64,000 nucleotides of DNA from Oxalobacteraceae bacterium OTU3CAMAD1 (GTDB taxonomy: Bacteria; Pseudomonadota; Gammaproteobacteria; Burkholderiales; Burkholderiaceae_D), in the NCBI GenBank assembly GCA_024123915.1, contig CP099650.1, forward strand, positions 1 through 64,000, given 5' to 3'. How positions within the stretch are numbered: the first letter of the stretch is position 1; each line of letters begins with the position of its first letter. The notes below the pieces were generated by a model. That model worked only from the letters and a program-made list of their open reading frames with translations. It had not been told where the DNA came from and did not search any database. This document shows positions 38,833 to 47,892 of this stretch, piece after piece. Made by a program: the position numbers and the translations under genes.

Positions 38833-38846
38833 TTGACTTGGATCAA
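38833..38846 (+). promoter_or_regulatory. FNR/ANR-like site upstream of the OmpW gene
   Basis: TTGAC-TTGG-ATCAA matches the FNR-type consensus TTGAT-N4-ATCAA at 9 of 10 fixed positions. It is 78 bp before the OmpW start in the divergent region shared with iorA. It may respond to oxygen limitation. Confidence 0.5.
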
Positions 38847-38924
38847 AGTTTTTCATGCTTCGGATCAATAGACTTGATTGCGTTACTTAGTGACTAACCA
38901 AGACGACATCAAAGAGGAAGTGAA

Positions 38925-39560
38925 ATGAGCAAGACCAAGGCAATCGCAGCAGCAGTACTGGCCACCCTGAGCCTGACGGGTGTCGCAATGGGCAGCGCAG
39001 TGGCGCAAGAATCGCAAAAAGCGCCGTGGCTGGTGCGCGTGCGCGCCGTAAACCTGAACACGGCCGACAAGTCGGACCCGGTGGGCGGCGTCGGCGCGTC
39101 GAACCGTCTCACCGTCAGCGACAAGACCATTCCAGAATTCGACGTCTCCTATTTCTTCACGGCCAACCTGGCGGCGGAGCTGGTGCTGACCTATCCGCAA
39201 AAACATGACGTCTATCTGGATGGAACCAATATCGGCACCTTCAAGCACCTGCCGCCATCGCTGCTGTTGCAGTACCACTTCACGCCGGACGCGCCATTAA
39301 AACCTTACGTCGGCGCCGGCATCAACTACACCACCTTGTCCAAGGTCCGCCTGCTCAACGGCCAGGCCAGCCTGGAACACGACAGCGTCGGACTGGTGCT
39401 GCAGGCGGGCCTGGACTACGCGATCGACAGGCAATGGTCGCTCAATTTCGACGTCAAGAAAGCGCAGATCCGCAGCGATGTCATGATCGGCGGCGCCAAG
39501 GCCAGTCGCGTCAAGGTCGATCCGCTGATGATCGGTGTGGGTATCGGGTACAGATTCTAA
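38925..39560 (+). CDS. ompW: OmpW-family outer-membrane protein
   Basis: A 211-residue outer-membrane beta-barrel with a cleaved signal (MSKTKAIAAAVLATLSLTGVAMGSAVAQ), WLVRVRAVNLNTADKSD, PEFDVSYFFTANLAAELVLTYPQKHDV, and a C-terminal aromatic residue (GYRF) that fits BAM recognition. OmpW barrels pass small hydrophobic solutes. The start has a GAGGAAG site. The FNR-like box upstream fits the known anaerobic induction of ompW in enterobacteria. The 3' end overlaps the stop of the LysR gene on the other strand. Confidence 0.9.
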   Translation: MSKTKAIAAAVLATLSLTGVAMGSAVAQESQKAPWLVRVRAVNLNTADKSDPVGGVGASNRLTVSDKTIPEFDVSYFFTANLAAELVLTYPQKHDVYLDGTNIGTFKHLPPSLLLQYHFTPDAPLKPYVGAGINYTTLSKVRLLNGQASLEHDSVGLVLQAGLDYAIDRQWSLNFDVKKAQIRSDVMIGGAKASRVKVDPLMIGVGIGYRF

Positions 39561-40480
39561 ACGGCCGAATACCGTTCCGCCATTTTCTGTTCGCGGAACG
39601 CTTCCGTCATAAAATCCACGAATGCCCGCGTCTTCGCGGGCATCAGTTTTTGGCTGGTGAAGTACAGCGAGATCGCGCCGATATCAAGATACCAGTCGGG
39701 CAGCACGCGTTGCAGCTCGCCGCTTTCCAGATGCGTCCCCAAGTCGGTCATCGCCAGCATGGCCACACCCATGCCCGCCAAAGCCGCCGTGCGGATCGCA
39801 TCGGGATCGTTCAAAAACACGCGTGGCCGCAGCACCGCCGACATGCCGTCTCCCGCGCGATTGCGCATATCCCACGACTTGGCCCTGCCGCTCTGCGGCG
39901 AGCGCATGACGATGGCGTCGAGGTCCGCCAGGTCCGCTGGGGTCACCGGCAGCTTGCGTCCCTTCAGATACGCCGGCGACGCCACCAACACGCCGTGCGC
40001 CGGCATCAGCTCCCGCGCCACCACACCAGGCGACAGTTCGAAACCGCCGCCGATCGCCGCATCGAAGCCGCCGGCCACCAGATCCACCCGCCGGTTTTCC
40101 ACATTGAGGTCCAAGGTCAGCGCCGGATAGCGCGCCATAAACGCCGGCATCAGCGGCAGCACGTGACGACGGCCGAAGCCCGGCGCCATGCTCAGTTTCA
40201 GCACCCCGGCCGGCTCGCCCGCTTTGGCCGTCACTTCCGCGATCGCGCCCTGGATGCCATCCAGCCCCGCGCCGACGGAATTCAGAAACCGCTCGCCGGC
40301 CTCGGTGAGGGTCAAACCGCGCGTGGTGCGCTGGAAAAGCCGCACGCCGAGGTTGCGCTCCAGCTGCGCCACGTTGCGGCTGACGGCAGCCGGCGTCAGC
40401 GCCAGGCGCCGGGCCGCCGCCGAAAAGCTCGACGATTCCGCGCTGCGGACGAAGGATTCAAGGTTGGACAGGGTTTCCAA
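39557..40480 (-). CDS. LysR-family transcriptional regulator
   Basis: A 307-residue LysR regulator: winged helix-turn-helix at the N terminus (LESFVRSAESSSFSAAARRLALTPAAVSRNVAQLERNLGVRLFQRTTRGLTLTEAGERF) followed by a periplasmic-binding-like effector domain. It is divergent from the NAD(P)-binding gene at 40596, its most likely target, with 115 bp between them. The effector molecule is unknown. Confidence 0.9.
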   Translation of the reverse strand: METLSNLESFVRSAESSSFSAAARRLALTPAAVSRNVAQLERNLGVRLFQRTTRGLTLTEAGERFLNSVGAGLDGIQGAIAEVTAKAGEPAGVLKLSMAPGFGRRHVLPLMPAFMARYPALTLDLNVENRRVDLVAGGFDAAIGGGFELSPGVVARELMPAHGVLVASPAYLKGRKLPVTPADLADLDAIVMRSPQSGRAKSWDMRNRAGDGMSAVLRPRVFLNDPDAIRTAALAGMGVAMLAMTDLGTHLESGELQRVLPDWYLDIGAISLYFTSQKLMPAKTRAFVDFMTEAFREQKMAERYSAV

Positions 40481-40595
40481 AGCGTGGCTTTCAACGTTTG
40501 CTTGAAGCTAATACTACCAAGCTATGACTACTCGTAGCAAATGATGACGGCCATACTGAACTCATCGAAACCCAATCAACGAAAGGAAACACATC

Positions 40596-41192
40596 ATGAA
40601 CATCTCCATCATCGGCGCAGGCGCCATCGGTTCCGCCATCGCACGCAACCTGTCCAAAGCCGGCATCGCCGCCACCATCGCCAACAGCCGTGGCCCCGAT
40701 TCGCTGGCCGCGCTGCACGCGGAACTGCCGAACATCCGCCCCGTCACCATCGACGAAGCGGCAAAGGCCGACGTGGTCTTCCTCGCCGTGCAGTGGAGCC
40801 GCATCCCCGAGGCGGTACGCAATCTGCCGGCATGGAACGGCCGCATCGTCGTCGACGCCAACAACGCGCTCGAAGCGCCGTCGTTCAAGGCGGTGGACCT
40901 GGGCGGCCGCGCATCGAGCCTGGTGCTGGCCGACCTGCTGCCCGGCGCCCGCGTGGTCAAGGCCTTCAACCATCTGGGCGCGGCGCTGCTGCAAAGCGAT
41001 CCGCAAACGGAGGGCGGCCGCCGCGTGCTGTTTTACTCAGGCGACGACGCCGACGCCAAAAAAACCGTCGGCCAGCTGATCGACCAACTGGGATTCGCCG
41101 GCGTCGATCTGGGCACCCTCGATGGCGGCGGACGTCTGGCGCAGTTCCCCGGCGGCCCGCTGCCGGTGCTGAATCTGGTCAAATTCGGCTAG
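40596..41192 (+). CDS. NADPH-dependent F420-reductase-like dinucleotide-binding protein
   Basis: A 198-residue Rossmann-fold protein: the N-terminal NISIIGAGAIGSAIARNLSKAGI is the dinucleotide-binding motif, followed by DVVFLAVQW and a central VKAFNHLGA, as in the NADP oxidoreductase/F420-dependent family. Similar proteins act as NADPH-linked reductases in many bacteria that lack F420. The ATG is preceded by a GAAAGGAA site. The divergent LysR gene probably controls it. The physiological substrate is not evident. Confidence 0.85.
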   Translation: MNISIIGAGAIGSAIARNLSKAGIAATIANSRGPDSLAALHAELPNIRPVTIDEAAKADVVFLAVQWSRIPEAVRNLPAWNGRIVVDANNALEAPSFKAVDLGGRASSLVLADLLPGARVVKAFNHLGAALLQSDPQTEGGRRVLFYSGDDADAKKTVGQLIDQLGFAGVDLGTLDGGGRLAQFPGGPLPVLNLVKFG

Positions 41193-41293
41193 CGTTGCGG
41201 CACCACGACAGCGCATTCCGACGGCGCATTCCTTTAACGGACACGGACGGGTATATTGAGATACTTGCCTCTGTGAATTAAAGGAATGCCGCC

Positions 41294-42898
41294 ATGACCC
41301 TCGACCAAGTAAAAATCGGAACGCGCCTCGGCGCCGGCTTCGCCATCGTCCTGGCGCTGCTGGTGGCCGTGCTGGTACTGGGACTCAGCACCATGAGCCG
41401 CATCGGCAGCCGTACCCAGGACATCATCGAAGACAAGAACGTCAAGATGGAAGCGGCCAACCACATGGTCGACAGCCTGCGCGACGTCACGCTACACCTG
41501 ACCAATATCGTCGTGGTCCCGAGCACGCCGGAAGTGAACGCCGAGCTGCAGAAAATCGCCGAGGCGCGCAAGAAGTACGGCGAGGCGAAAAAAATCCTGT
41601 CCGAGCGCGCCACCGACGCCAAGGAAAAGGCCTTGCTGGCCACCCTGGACGCGCTGATCGCCGACGGCGCAGCCAAGAACAACAAGGTCATCGAGCTACG
41701 CAAGGATGGCGAGATCCAGGACGCCACGGCCTATCTGACGCAGACGGCCGGCCCAAGCCTGCAAGGCGTGCTCAAAATACTGAACGACATCGTCGCCCAT
41801 GAAAGCGCGGAGGCCAAGCAGGCCGGCGAAGAAGTCGCGGCGGTGCTGCGCTCCTCCAAGCTGCTGCTGGTGGGCCTCGGCCTGCTGGCCGTGGCGTTGG
41901 GTGCGGCGGTGGCCTGGTTCATCACGCGCTCGATCACGGTGCCGCTCAACGCCGCCGTCGACCTGGCCGAGACGGTGGCCGCCGGCGATTTGTCGACCCG
42001 GATCGTAGTGACCGCCACCGATGAAACGGGACGCCTGCTCAACGCCCTCAAGGCCATGAACGACAGCCTGCTCAACGTCGTCGGCCAGGTAAGGCAAGGC
42101 ACGGACACCATCACCGTCGCCTCCAACGAAATCGCCGCCGGTAACATGGACCTGTCCTCGCGCACCGAGCAGCAAGCCAGCTCGCTGGAGGAAACCGCGT
42201 CGTCGATGGAGGAGCTGACCTCCACCGTCAAGCAGAACGCCGACAACGCGCGCCAGGCCAACACCCTGGCGCGCAGCGCGTCGGAGGTGGCCAGCAAGGG
42301 CGGCGCCATCGTCGCCCAGGTGGTCGACACGATGGGCTCCATCAACGCCTCGTCGCGCAAGATCGTCGACATCATCTCGGTCATCGACGGCATCGCCTTC
42401 CAGACCAACATCCTCGCGCTGAACGCGGCGGTGGAGGCGGCGCGCGCCGGCGAGCAGGGTCGCGGCTTCGCGGTCGTGGCGTCGGAGGTGCGCAACCTGG
42501 CGCAGCGCTCGGCGGCGGCGGCCAAGGAGATCAAGGAACTGATCTCGGCCTCGGTGGCCAATGTCGACGACGGCTCCAAACTGGTCAACGAGGCCGGGCA
42601 AACCATGGGCGACATCGTCGACAGCATCCAGCGCGTGACCGACATCATGGGGGAGATCACCTCGGCCAGCCAGGAGCAGACTATGGGTATCGAGCAGATC
42701 AACGTCGCCATCACGCAAATGGACGAGGTCACGCAGCAAAACGCAGCGCTGGTCGAGCAGGCGGCGGCCGCGTCGCAAAGCATGCAGGAGCAGGCGGAGG
42801 CGCTGGCCCGGGTGGTCGGTTTCTTCAAAACGGGCGCTGCGGCGCCGGCATTGCGGGGGGCGGCGCCGGGGACGGCTATAATGTTGCACACTCGATAG
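41294..42898 (+). CDS. Methyl-accepting chemotaxis protein
   Basis: A 534-residue chemoreceptor. It has a first membrane helix at about 13-33, a periplasmic four-helix-bundle-like ligand domain (about 34-188), a second membrane helix at about 190-212, a HAMP domain, and the cytoplasmic signalling rod with the conserved hairpin tip region ([27 protein letters not shown]) at about 380-405. The C terminus is short and ends IMLHTR, with no CheB/CheR pentapeptide. A TATAAT inside its last codons (42877-42882) could serve the next gene. The signalling part is closely similar to that of the chemoreceptor at 43492-45120. Confidence 0.93.
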   Translation: MTLDQVKIGTRLGAGFAIVLALLVAVLVLGLSTMSRIGSRTQDIIEDKNVKMEAANHMVDSLRDVTLHLTNIVVVPSTPEVNAELQKIAEARKKYGEAKKILSERATDAKEKALLATLDALIADGAAKNNKVIELRKDGEIQDATAYLTQTAGPSLQGVLKILNDIVAHESAEAKQAGEEVAAVLRSSKLLLVGLGLLAVALGAAVAWFITRSITVPLNAAVDLAETVAAGDLSTRIVVTATDETGRLLNALKAMNDSLLNVVGQVRQGTDTITVASNEIAAGNMDLSSRTEQQASSLEETASSMEELTSTVKQNADNARQANTLARSASEVASKGGAIVAQVVDTMGSINASSRKIVDIISVIDGIAFQTNILALNAAVEAARAGEQGRGFAVVASEVRNLAQRSAAAAKEIKELISASVANVDDGSKLVNEAGQTMGDIVDSIQRVTDIMGEITSASQEQTMGIEQINVAITQMDEVTQQNAALVEQAAAASQSMQEQAEALARVVGFFKTGAAAPALRGAAPGTAIMLHTR

Positions 42899-42919
42899 CA
42901 CGCCGACCGGAACCCGCCC

Positions 42920-43333
42920 ATGCGCAAGATACTGATAGTACTGATGTCCCTGATGCTGACGGCGTGTGTCGACGATAGCGCCTCGTACTACCCGGAGAGC
43001 GGCAACAGCGAGCATGTGATGACCGTGCACCGGACGCAGAAGTACTTTTGGAGCAGCGAGAGCAGCGTGGAATTGATCATGCAGCATCTGCCGCAGTGTT
43101 TGCGCCGGATCGAGCTGTCGGACATGCCGGCCGACGATGTCGAGATCGAGTTGCTGTCGGGCGGGGATAATGTCTGGACCTTGCGCGCCGGCGGCGAGAT
43201 GTGGCAGATCGAGACGAAAACCTGCACCCAGTATCCGGATGTCAAAGGCGACGGCGGGGAATTGATCGGCGTGTTCCGCGTCGATGGGGGCAAGCTGGTG
43301 TTTGAAGAGGCGGTCCTGGAACCTGCCCAGTAG
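42920..43333 (+). CDS. Small lipoprotein of unknown function
   Basis: A 137-residue protein with a lipoprotein signal (MRKILIVLMSLMLTAC, lipobox LTAC), then a globular domain (HRTQKYFWSSESSVELIMQHLPQCLRRIEL; GGEMWQIETKTCTQYP). I do not recognise the family. It starts 21 bp after the chemoreceptor gene and may be co-transcribed with it. A palindromic element follows its stop. Confidence 0.7.
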   Translation: MRKILIVLMSLMLTACVDDSASYYPESGNSEHVMTVHRTQKYFWSSESSVELIMQHLPQCLRRIELSDMPADDVEIELLSGGDNVWTLRAGGEMWQIETKTCTQYPDVKGDGGELIGVFRVDGGKLVFEEAVLEPAQ

Positions 43334-43361
43334 ACCCGCGCAATAAAAATATCAACGGATC

Positions 43362-43460
43362 CACGTAGGGCGGATTAGGCGGAACGCCGTAATCCGCCAT
43401 TTATAAGCCGTCGACGGCGCATGCATGGCGGATTACGCTACGCCTAATCCGCCCTACGTG
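43362..43460. repeat. Palindromic interspersed element (copy C)
   Basis: A 99-bp palindrome with CACGTAGGGCGGATTAGGC at the left and its complement at the right. The inner arms read GTAATCCGCC / GGCGGATTAC, where copy B has GTAATCGGCC / GGCCGATTAC. Both arms changed together. It lies between two convergent genes and could end both transcripts. Confidence 0.85.
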
Positions 43461-43491
43461 TCTCCTCGAGGAATCGAAATCCCTCTCCCCC

Positions 43492-45120
43492 TCAGCGCGA
43501 CAACGCCACCCGGCGCGGCGCCGGCTTGGCCGCCGGACGCAGCTGATGGCTGGCCACGCTCTGCTGCTGATCGCCGCTCAACTTGAACCGGCTCACCAAC
43601 TCCGCCAGATTGCCGGCCTGCTCCTGCATGCTGCCCGCCGCAGCGGCCGCCTGCTCCACCAGCGCCGCGTTCTGCTGCGTGACCGAATCCATCTCCGTGA
43701 TCGCCGTGTTCACATGCCCGATCCCCGTGCTCTGCTCGCTCGACGCGGCCGTGATCGCCGACATGATCTGCGTCACGCGCGACACGCTGGCGACCACCTG
43801 ATCCATCGTCGTGCCGGCCTCGGCCACCAGCGCGCTGCCGGCGCTGATGCTGTCGACCGAAGCGTTGATCAGCTCCTTGATCTCCTTGGCCGCGCCGGCC
43901 GAGCGCTGCGCCAGGTTGCGCACCTCGGACGCCACCACCGCGAAGCCACGGCCCTGCTCGCCCGCGCGCGCCGCTTCGACCGCCGCGTTCAACGCCAGGA
44001 TGTTGGTCTGGAAAGCGATGCCGTCGATGACGCTGATGATGTCGACAATGCGCGTCGCCGAGGCGTTGATCGTGTCCATCGTCTGCACCACCTGCGACAC
44101 CACCTTGCCGCCTTTTTCCGCAACCGCCGAGGCCGACATGACCAGCTGGTTGGCCTGCACCGCGTTGTCGGCGTTCTGGTTCACGGTCGAGGTCAACTCC
44201 TCCATCGACGCGGCCGTCTCCTCCAGCGAGCTGGCCTGCGATTCGGTGCGTGCCGACAAGTCCATATTGCCCGAGGCGATCTCGCCCGAAGCGGTGGCGA
44301 TGGTGTCGGCGCTGCGGCGGATCTCGCCGATGGTCTCGGCCAGCCGCGCCTGCATCGACTTCATCGCGAACAGGATGCTGGCGTCGTCGGTGGCGTGGGT
44401 CTTGATCTGCGCGCTCAGGTCGCCGCCTGCGATCTGCAGCGCCACCTGGCTGACGTAGTCGGGGTCGCCGCCGATGGTGTGGCGCAGGCTCTTGTTGACC
44501 AGGCTGACGATGGTCCACAGCAACAGGCACACGCCGGCCAGCAGCCCGGCCGATTTGAGCAGCGAAGCGCGGAAGGCGGCGTCGACGTCATCGATGTAGA
44601 CGCCGGTGGTCAAGTCCCAGTTCCACGGCGCGTAGTGCACCACACGGCTCAGCTTGGGCACCGGCACGGTCGTGTTCGGCCGTATCCACCAGTAGCGCAC
44701 GAAGCCCGCGCCGTCCGGCGAGGCGCCGGCGGCCTGGATGTCGCGGTACAGATAGGTGCCGTTCGGGTCCTTGAAATCGACCATGTCCTTGCCGTCGTTT
44801 TCAGCCTTGAACGGATTCATCAGCGACACGGTGCCGCTGGTGATGGTGATATAGCCGTCCTTGCCGTAGCGCAGACCCTTGATCAGCGCCATGGCTTGCT
44901 TTTGCGCTTCTTCCTTGCTCATGGTGCCGTTGGCGGCCTTGTCGCCGAACTGCTTGACGATGCTCAGACCGGCCTCGTCGATATGGCGCAACTCGTTGCT
45001 GCGTTCCTCGATCCGCAGCGTGCGGGTCTGGATCGTCTCATACAGGAAAATCGCGGTAATACAGAGCAGGCTGCAAATCAACGGCACCCACAGCTTCTGC
45101 TGGAAAGACAATTTGTTCAT
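43492..45120 (-). CDS. Methyl-accepting chemotaxis protein with Cache-type sensor
   Basis: A 542-residue chemoreceptor. The first membrane helix is at about 10-29, the sensor region (about 35-185) has the single-Cache pattern [31 protein letters not shown]...[12 protein letters not shown], and the second membrane helix is at about 188-210, followed by HAMP and the signalling rod ([37 protein letters not shown]). The tail ends with basic residues and no CheR-binding pentapeptide. Single-Cache domains like this often sense small organic acids. It reads towards the palindromic element. Confidence 0.93.
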   Translation of the reverse strand: MNKLSFQQKLWVPLICSLLCITAIFLYETIQTRTLRIEERSNELRHIDEAGLSIVKQFGDKAANGTMSKEEAQKQAMALIKGLRYGKDGYITITSGTVSLMNPFKAENDGKDMVDFKDPNGTYLYRDIQAAGASPDGAGFVRYWWIRPNTTVPVPKLSRVVHYAPWNWDLTTGVYIDDVDAAFRASLLKSAGLLAGVCLLLWTIVSLVNKSLRHTIGGDPDYVSQVALQIAGGDLSAQIKTHATDDASILFAMKSMQARLAETIGEIRRSADTIATASGEIASGNMDLSARTESQASSLEETAASMEELTSTVNQNADNAVQANQLVMSASAVAEKGGKVVSQVVQTMDTINASATRIVDIISVIDGIAFQTNILALNAAVEAARAGEQGRGFAVVASEVRNLAQRSAGAAKEIKELINASVDSISAGSALVAEAGTTMDQVVASVSRVTQIMSAITAASSEQSTGIGHVNTAITEMDSVTQQNAALVEQAAAAAGSMQEQAGNLAELVSRFKLSGDQQQSVASHQLRPAAKPAPRRVALSR

Positions 45121-45230
45121 GGAGGTCTCCTGTTTTCTACAGGAAACTATACCGAAAAATGTTAAATGCCGGGTGTGATAACGCTACCTTGTTGTTTATT
45201 GGGGAATGGACTAATAGTAGCCCGACAATA

Positions 45231-45267
45231 AAAAACGGGCGCGGCGATCTCTATCGCCGCGCCCGTT
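45231..45267 (-). terminator. Strong rho-independent terminator of the DUF4148 gene
   Basis: A perfect 15-bp stem (45234-45248 with 45253-45267, loop CTCT) rich in GC. On the minus strand it is followed by a run of T residues (AATAAAAAA on the plus strand). It lies 58 bp beyond the stop of the DUF4148 gene. Confidence 0.85.
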
Positions 45268-45324
45268 GGCTGACTATGTGCGCGGGCGGCCGGGGGCCGC
45301 GCGCGACCGGTGGTTGACCGGTGC

Positions 45325-45684
45325 TTATTGCGTCGTACTGCCTTTGGCGGTTTTGGCGGCCATTTGCGCCTTCACGTTGGCGTTCCTGGCGCGCGGCGCC
45401 ATGTAGGCGGCGTCGTCATAGGCTTCGTTGCGGTCCAGCTCGCCAGCGTTGCGGGCGGCGAGGGTCTGGGCTTTGACGTCGTCACGGCTCAGGGTGCTCG
45501 TCGGGGTATTAAACAGCGCCGCGTTCAGGGTGGCTTCGTTTTGGTCCAGCTGGCCGGCGGCGCGCGCGGCGACGGTCTCGGCGATGACTTGTTCGCGGGT
45601 CAACTGGCCCGACGGTGCCTGGGCGAAAGCGGCGCCGGCGGCAACCAGCAGGGAAACCGATGCGATGATGGATTTGACGTGCAT
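45325..45684 (-). CDS. DUF4148 small exported protein
   Basis: A 119-residue exported protein: signal MHVKSIIASVSLLVAAGAAFAQ, then two short copies of the DUF4148 motif (LTREQVIAETVAARAAGQLDQNEA and LSRDDVKAQTLAARNAGELDRNEA) and a basic tail. DUF4148 proteins are found mainly in Burkholderiales, many copies per genome, with no known function. The ATG has a TAAGGAGC site. A strong terminator follows, so it is a single-gene transcript. Confidence 0.88.
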   Translation of the reverse strand: MHVKSIIASVSLLVAAGAAFAQAPSGQLTREQVIAETVAARAAGQLDQNEATLNAALFNTPTSTLSRDDVKAQTLAARNAGELDRNEAYDDAAYMAPRARNANVKAQMAAKTAKGSTTQ

Positions 45685-45850
45685 TTTATTGCTCCTTATC
45701 TGATTAGCGATGCTCCGGAGAGCGCTGTATCGGCTGTGTTGCGGGCTACTGCGTTGTTTGTCGATAAGTCCATCTTAGTATTAAATATTCAGATATAAAA
45801 GTGCAATTTTCCGGTCAAATCCATCCGATTATCCGATCTAATCGCGGGAA

Positions 45851-46849
45851 TCAGCGCTTTTCGCTGTCGAGCGCGACAGCCGCGTGGGAGTTGTAGCGCT
45901 CACCGGCGGCCGCGTCGGCCGGTACCGCCCGCTCCAGCCGCGCCAGGTCGTCAGCCGACAGCCGCACGCCGTTCGCGCCCAGCGCCTCCGTCAGGCGGGC
46001 GCGGGTGCGGGCGCCCACCAGCGGAACGATGTCCTCGCCCTGCGCCGCCACCCAGGCGATCGCCACCTGCGCCACCGACACGCCCAGCTCGTCGGCGATG
46101 GCGCGCACTTTTTCCACCAGCCGCAGGTTGTGGTCCAGGTTCTCGCCCTGGAAGCGCGGGCTGGCCAGGCCACGGAAGTCGGCCTCGCCGGCGCGCTGCT
46201 TGCTCCAGTGGCCGCTGATCAGGCCGCGCGACAGCACGCCATAGGCGGTGATGCCGATGCCCAGTTCGCGGCAGGTCTGCAGGATGCCGTCCTCCAGGCC
46301 GCGCGAAATCATCGAATATTCGATCTGCAGATCGGAGATCGGATGCACGGCGTGGGCGCGGCGCAAGGTCTCGCTGCCCACCTCGGACAGCCCGATGTGG
46401 CGCACGTAGCCGGCCTTGACCAGTTCGGCGATGGCGCCGACGGTCTCCTCGATCGGCACGGCAGAATCCAGCCGCGCCGGGCGGTAGATATCGATATGCT
46501 CCACGCCAAGCCGTTTGAGGCTATAGGCGGCGAAGTTTTTTACGGCCGCCGGGCGGGCGTCGTAGCCGATCCAGTTGCCGGCCGGATCGCGCATCGCGCC
46601 GAACTTGACGCTGATGTTGACGTTGTCGCGGCCGCCGGCTTGCAGCGCCTCGCTCAGCAGCAACTCGTTATGGCCCATGCCGTAGAAATCGCCGGTGTCG
46701 AGCAGGGTGACGCCGGCATCCAGCGCGGCGCGGATGGTGGCCAGGCTTTCGGCGCGGTCGGCCGGGCCATACAGGTCGGACATGCCCATCAGTCCGAGGC
46801 CCAGTTGCGAGACTTGCGGGCCGGTATGGCCAAGTTTGCGTGTTTGCAT
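45851..46849 (-). CDS. Aldo/keto reductase
   Basis: A 332-residue NADPH-dependent aldo/keto reductase of the (beta/alpha)8 type: TLLDTGDFYGMGHNELLLSEAL contains the Asp and Tyr of the catalytic tetrad, NISVKFG the Lys. The usual His is replaced in the segment IDIYRPARLD, a variant I associate with one AKR subgroup. KAGYVRHIGLSE and the C-terminal VGARTRARLTEALGANGV follow. It is divergent from the LysR gene at 46954 (104-bp gap), its probable regulator. The substrate is unknown. Confidence 0.9.
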   Translation of the reverse strand: MQTRKLGHTGPQVSQLGLGLMGMSDLYGPADRAESLATIRAALDAGVTLLDTGDFYGMGHNELLLSEALQAGGRDNVNISVKFGAMRDPAGNWIGYDARPAAVKNFAAYSLKRLGVEHIDIYRPARLDSAVPIEETVGAIAELVKAGYVRHIGLSEVGSETLRRAHAVHPISDLQIEYSMISRGLEDGILQTCRELGIGITAYGVLSRGLISGHWSKQRAGEADFRGLASPRFQGENLDHNLRLVEKVRAIADELGVSVAQVAIAWVAAQGEDIVPLVGARTRARLTEALGANGVRLSADDLARLERAVPADAAAGERYNSHAAVALDSEKR

Positions 46850-46953
46850 AATGAAACTCCAGAGAGGGTAAGCGGAGAAATCATTATGCTATTATCGATT
46901 GAGGTAATAAATATGCGCACATCCATTACTTCATTCGAAAATTCATAACAATC

Positions 46954-47862
46954 ATGGACCAGTTCAAGGTGATGCAGATCTTCCGCGCGGTGGCCGACTG
47001 CAAGAGTTTCACGCAGGCGGCCGAGCGGCTCAATCTGCCCAAGCCGACGGTCACCAACGCCGTGCAGGCCATCGAACAGCAGCTCGGCGTGCGCTTGCTC
47101 CAGCGCACCACACGCAAGGTCAGCCTCACGGCCGAGGGCGCGCAATATCTGGAGCGCTGCAGCGCCCTGCTCAACGACCTGGAGGACATGAACGGCCTGT
47201 TCGCCGGCGACGGCCGCCTGCTCAGCGGCACGGTGCGGGTCGAGCTGCCGGAGCGGCTGGCGCACCTGATCGTCATTCCGGCGCTGCCCGATTTCCTCGA
47301 TCGCCATCCGGGCATCCAGGTGCGGCTCGGCTCCGGCGACCGCTTTGCCGACCTGGTCGGCGAAGGCATCGATTGCGCCGTGCGCGGCGGCACCCTGCGC
47401 GACTCCACCCTGGTGGCGCGGCGCATCGGCAACCTGCAACAGGTCAACCTGGCCTCTCCGGCGTATCTGGAACGCCACGGCCGGCCGCAAACACTGGACG
47501 ATTTACAACATCACTACGCCGTCAATTTCTTCTCCAGCCAGACCGGTCGCGACATGGACTGGGAGTACCTCGACAACGACGGCGCCGAGCGCACGCTGGC
47601 GATGCGCAGCCAGGTCTCCGTCAGCGGTACCGAGGCGTATATCGCCGCCTGTGTGGCCGGGCTGGGCCTGATCCAGGTGCCCAGCCAGACCATCTTGCCG
47701 CTGCTGGCATCGGGTGCGCTGGAGGAAGTGCTACCGGCGTGGCGGCCCGCGCCCATGCCCATCAACATCGTTTATTCGCACAACCGCCACCTGTCGCCAC
47801 GGGTGCGGGTGTTTGTAGATTGGTTAATTAGTGTCATTGGGCAACAAAATGTGTCAGAATGA
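46954..47862 (+). CDS. LysR-family transcriptional regulator
   Basis: A 302-residue LysR protein with the N-terminal winged helix (MQIFRAVADCKSFTQAAERLNLPKPTVTNAVQAIEQQLGVRLLQRTTRKVSLTAEG) and a C-terminal ligand-binding domain ending SHNRHLSPRVRVFVDWL, as in the CrgA/AaeR subgroup. It is divergent from the aldo/keto reductase gene, which it probably controls. Nothing unusual is visible. Confidence 0.92.
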   Translation: MDQFKVMQIFRAVADCKSFTQAAERLNLPKPTVTNAVQAIEQQLGVRLLQRTTRKVSLTAEGAQYLERCSALLNDLEDMNGLFAGDGRLLSGTVRVELPERLAHLIVIPALPDFLDRHPGIQVRLGSGDRFADLVGEGIDCAVRGGTLRDSTLVARRIGNLQQVNLASPAYLERHGRPQTLDDLQHHYAVNFFSSQTGRDMDWEYLDNDGAERTLAMRSQVSVSGTEAYIAACVAGLGLIQVPSQTILPLLASGALEEVLPAWRPAPMPINIVYSHNRHLSPRVRVFVDWLISVIGQQNVSE

Positions 47863-47892
47863 GGCTATCGTCCCTTAACAAAAGTTATTTTC

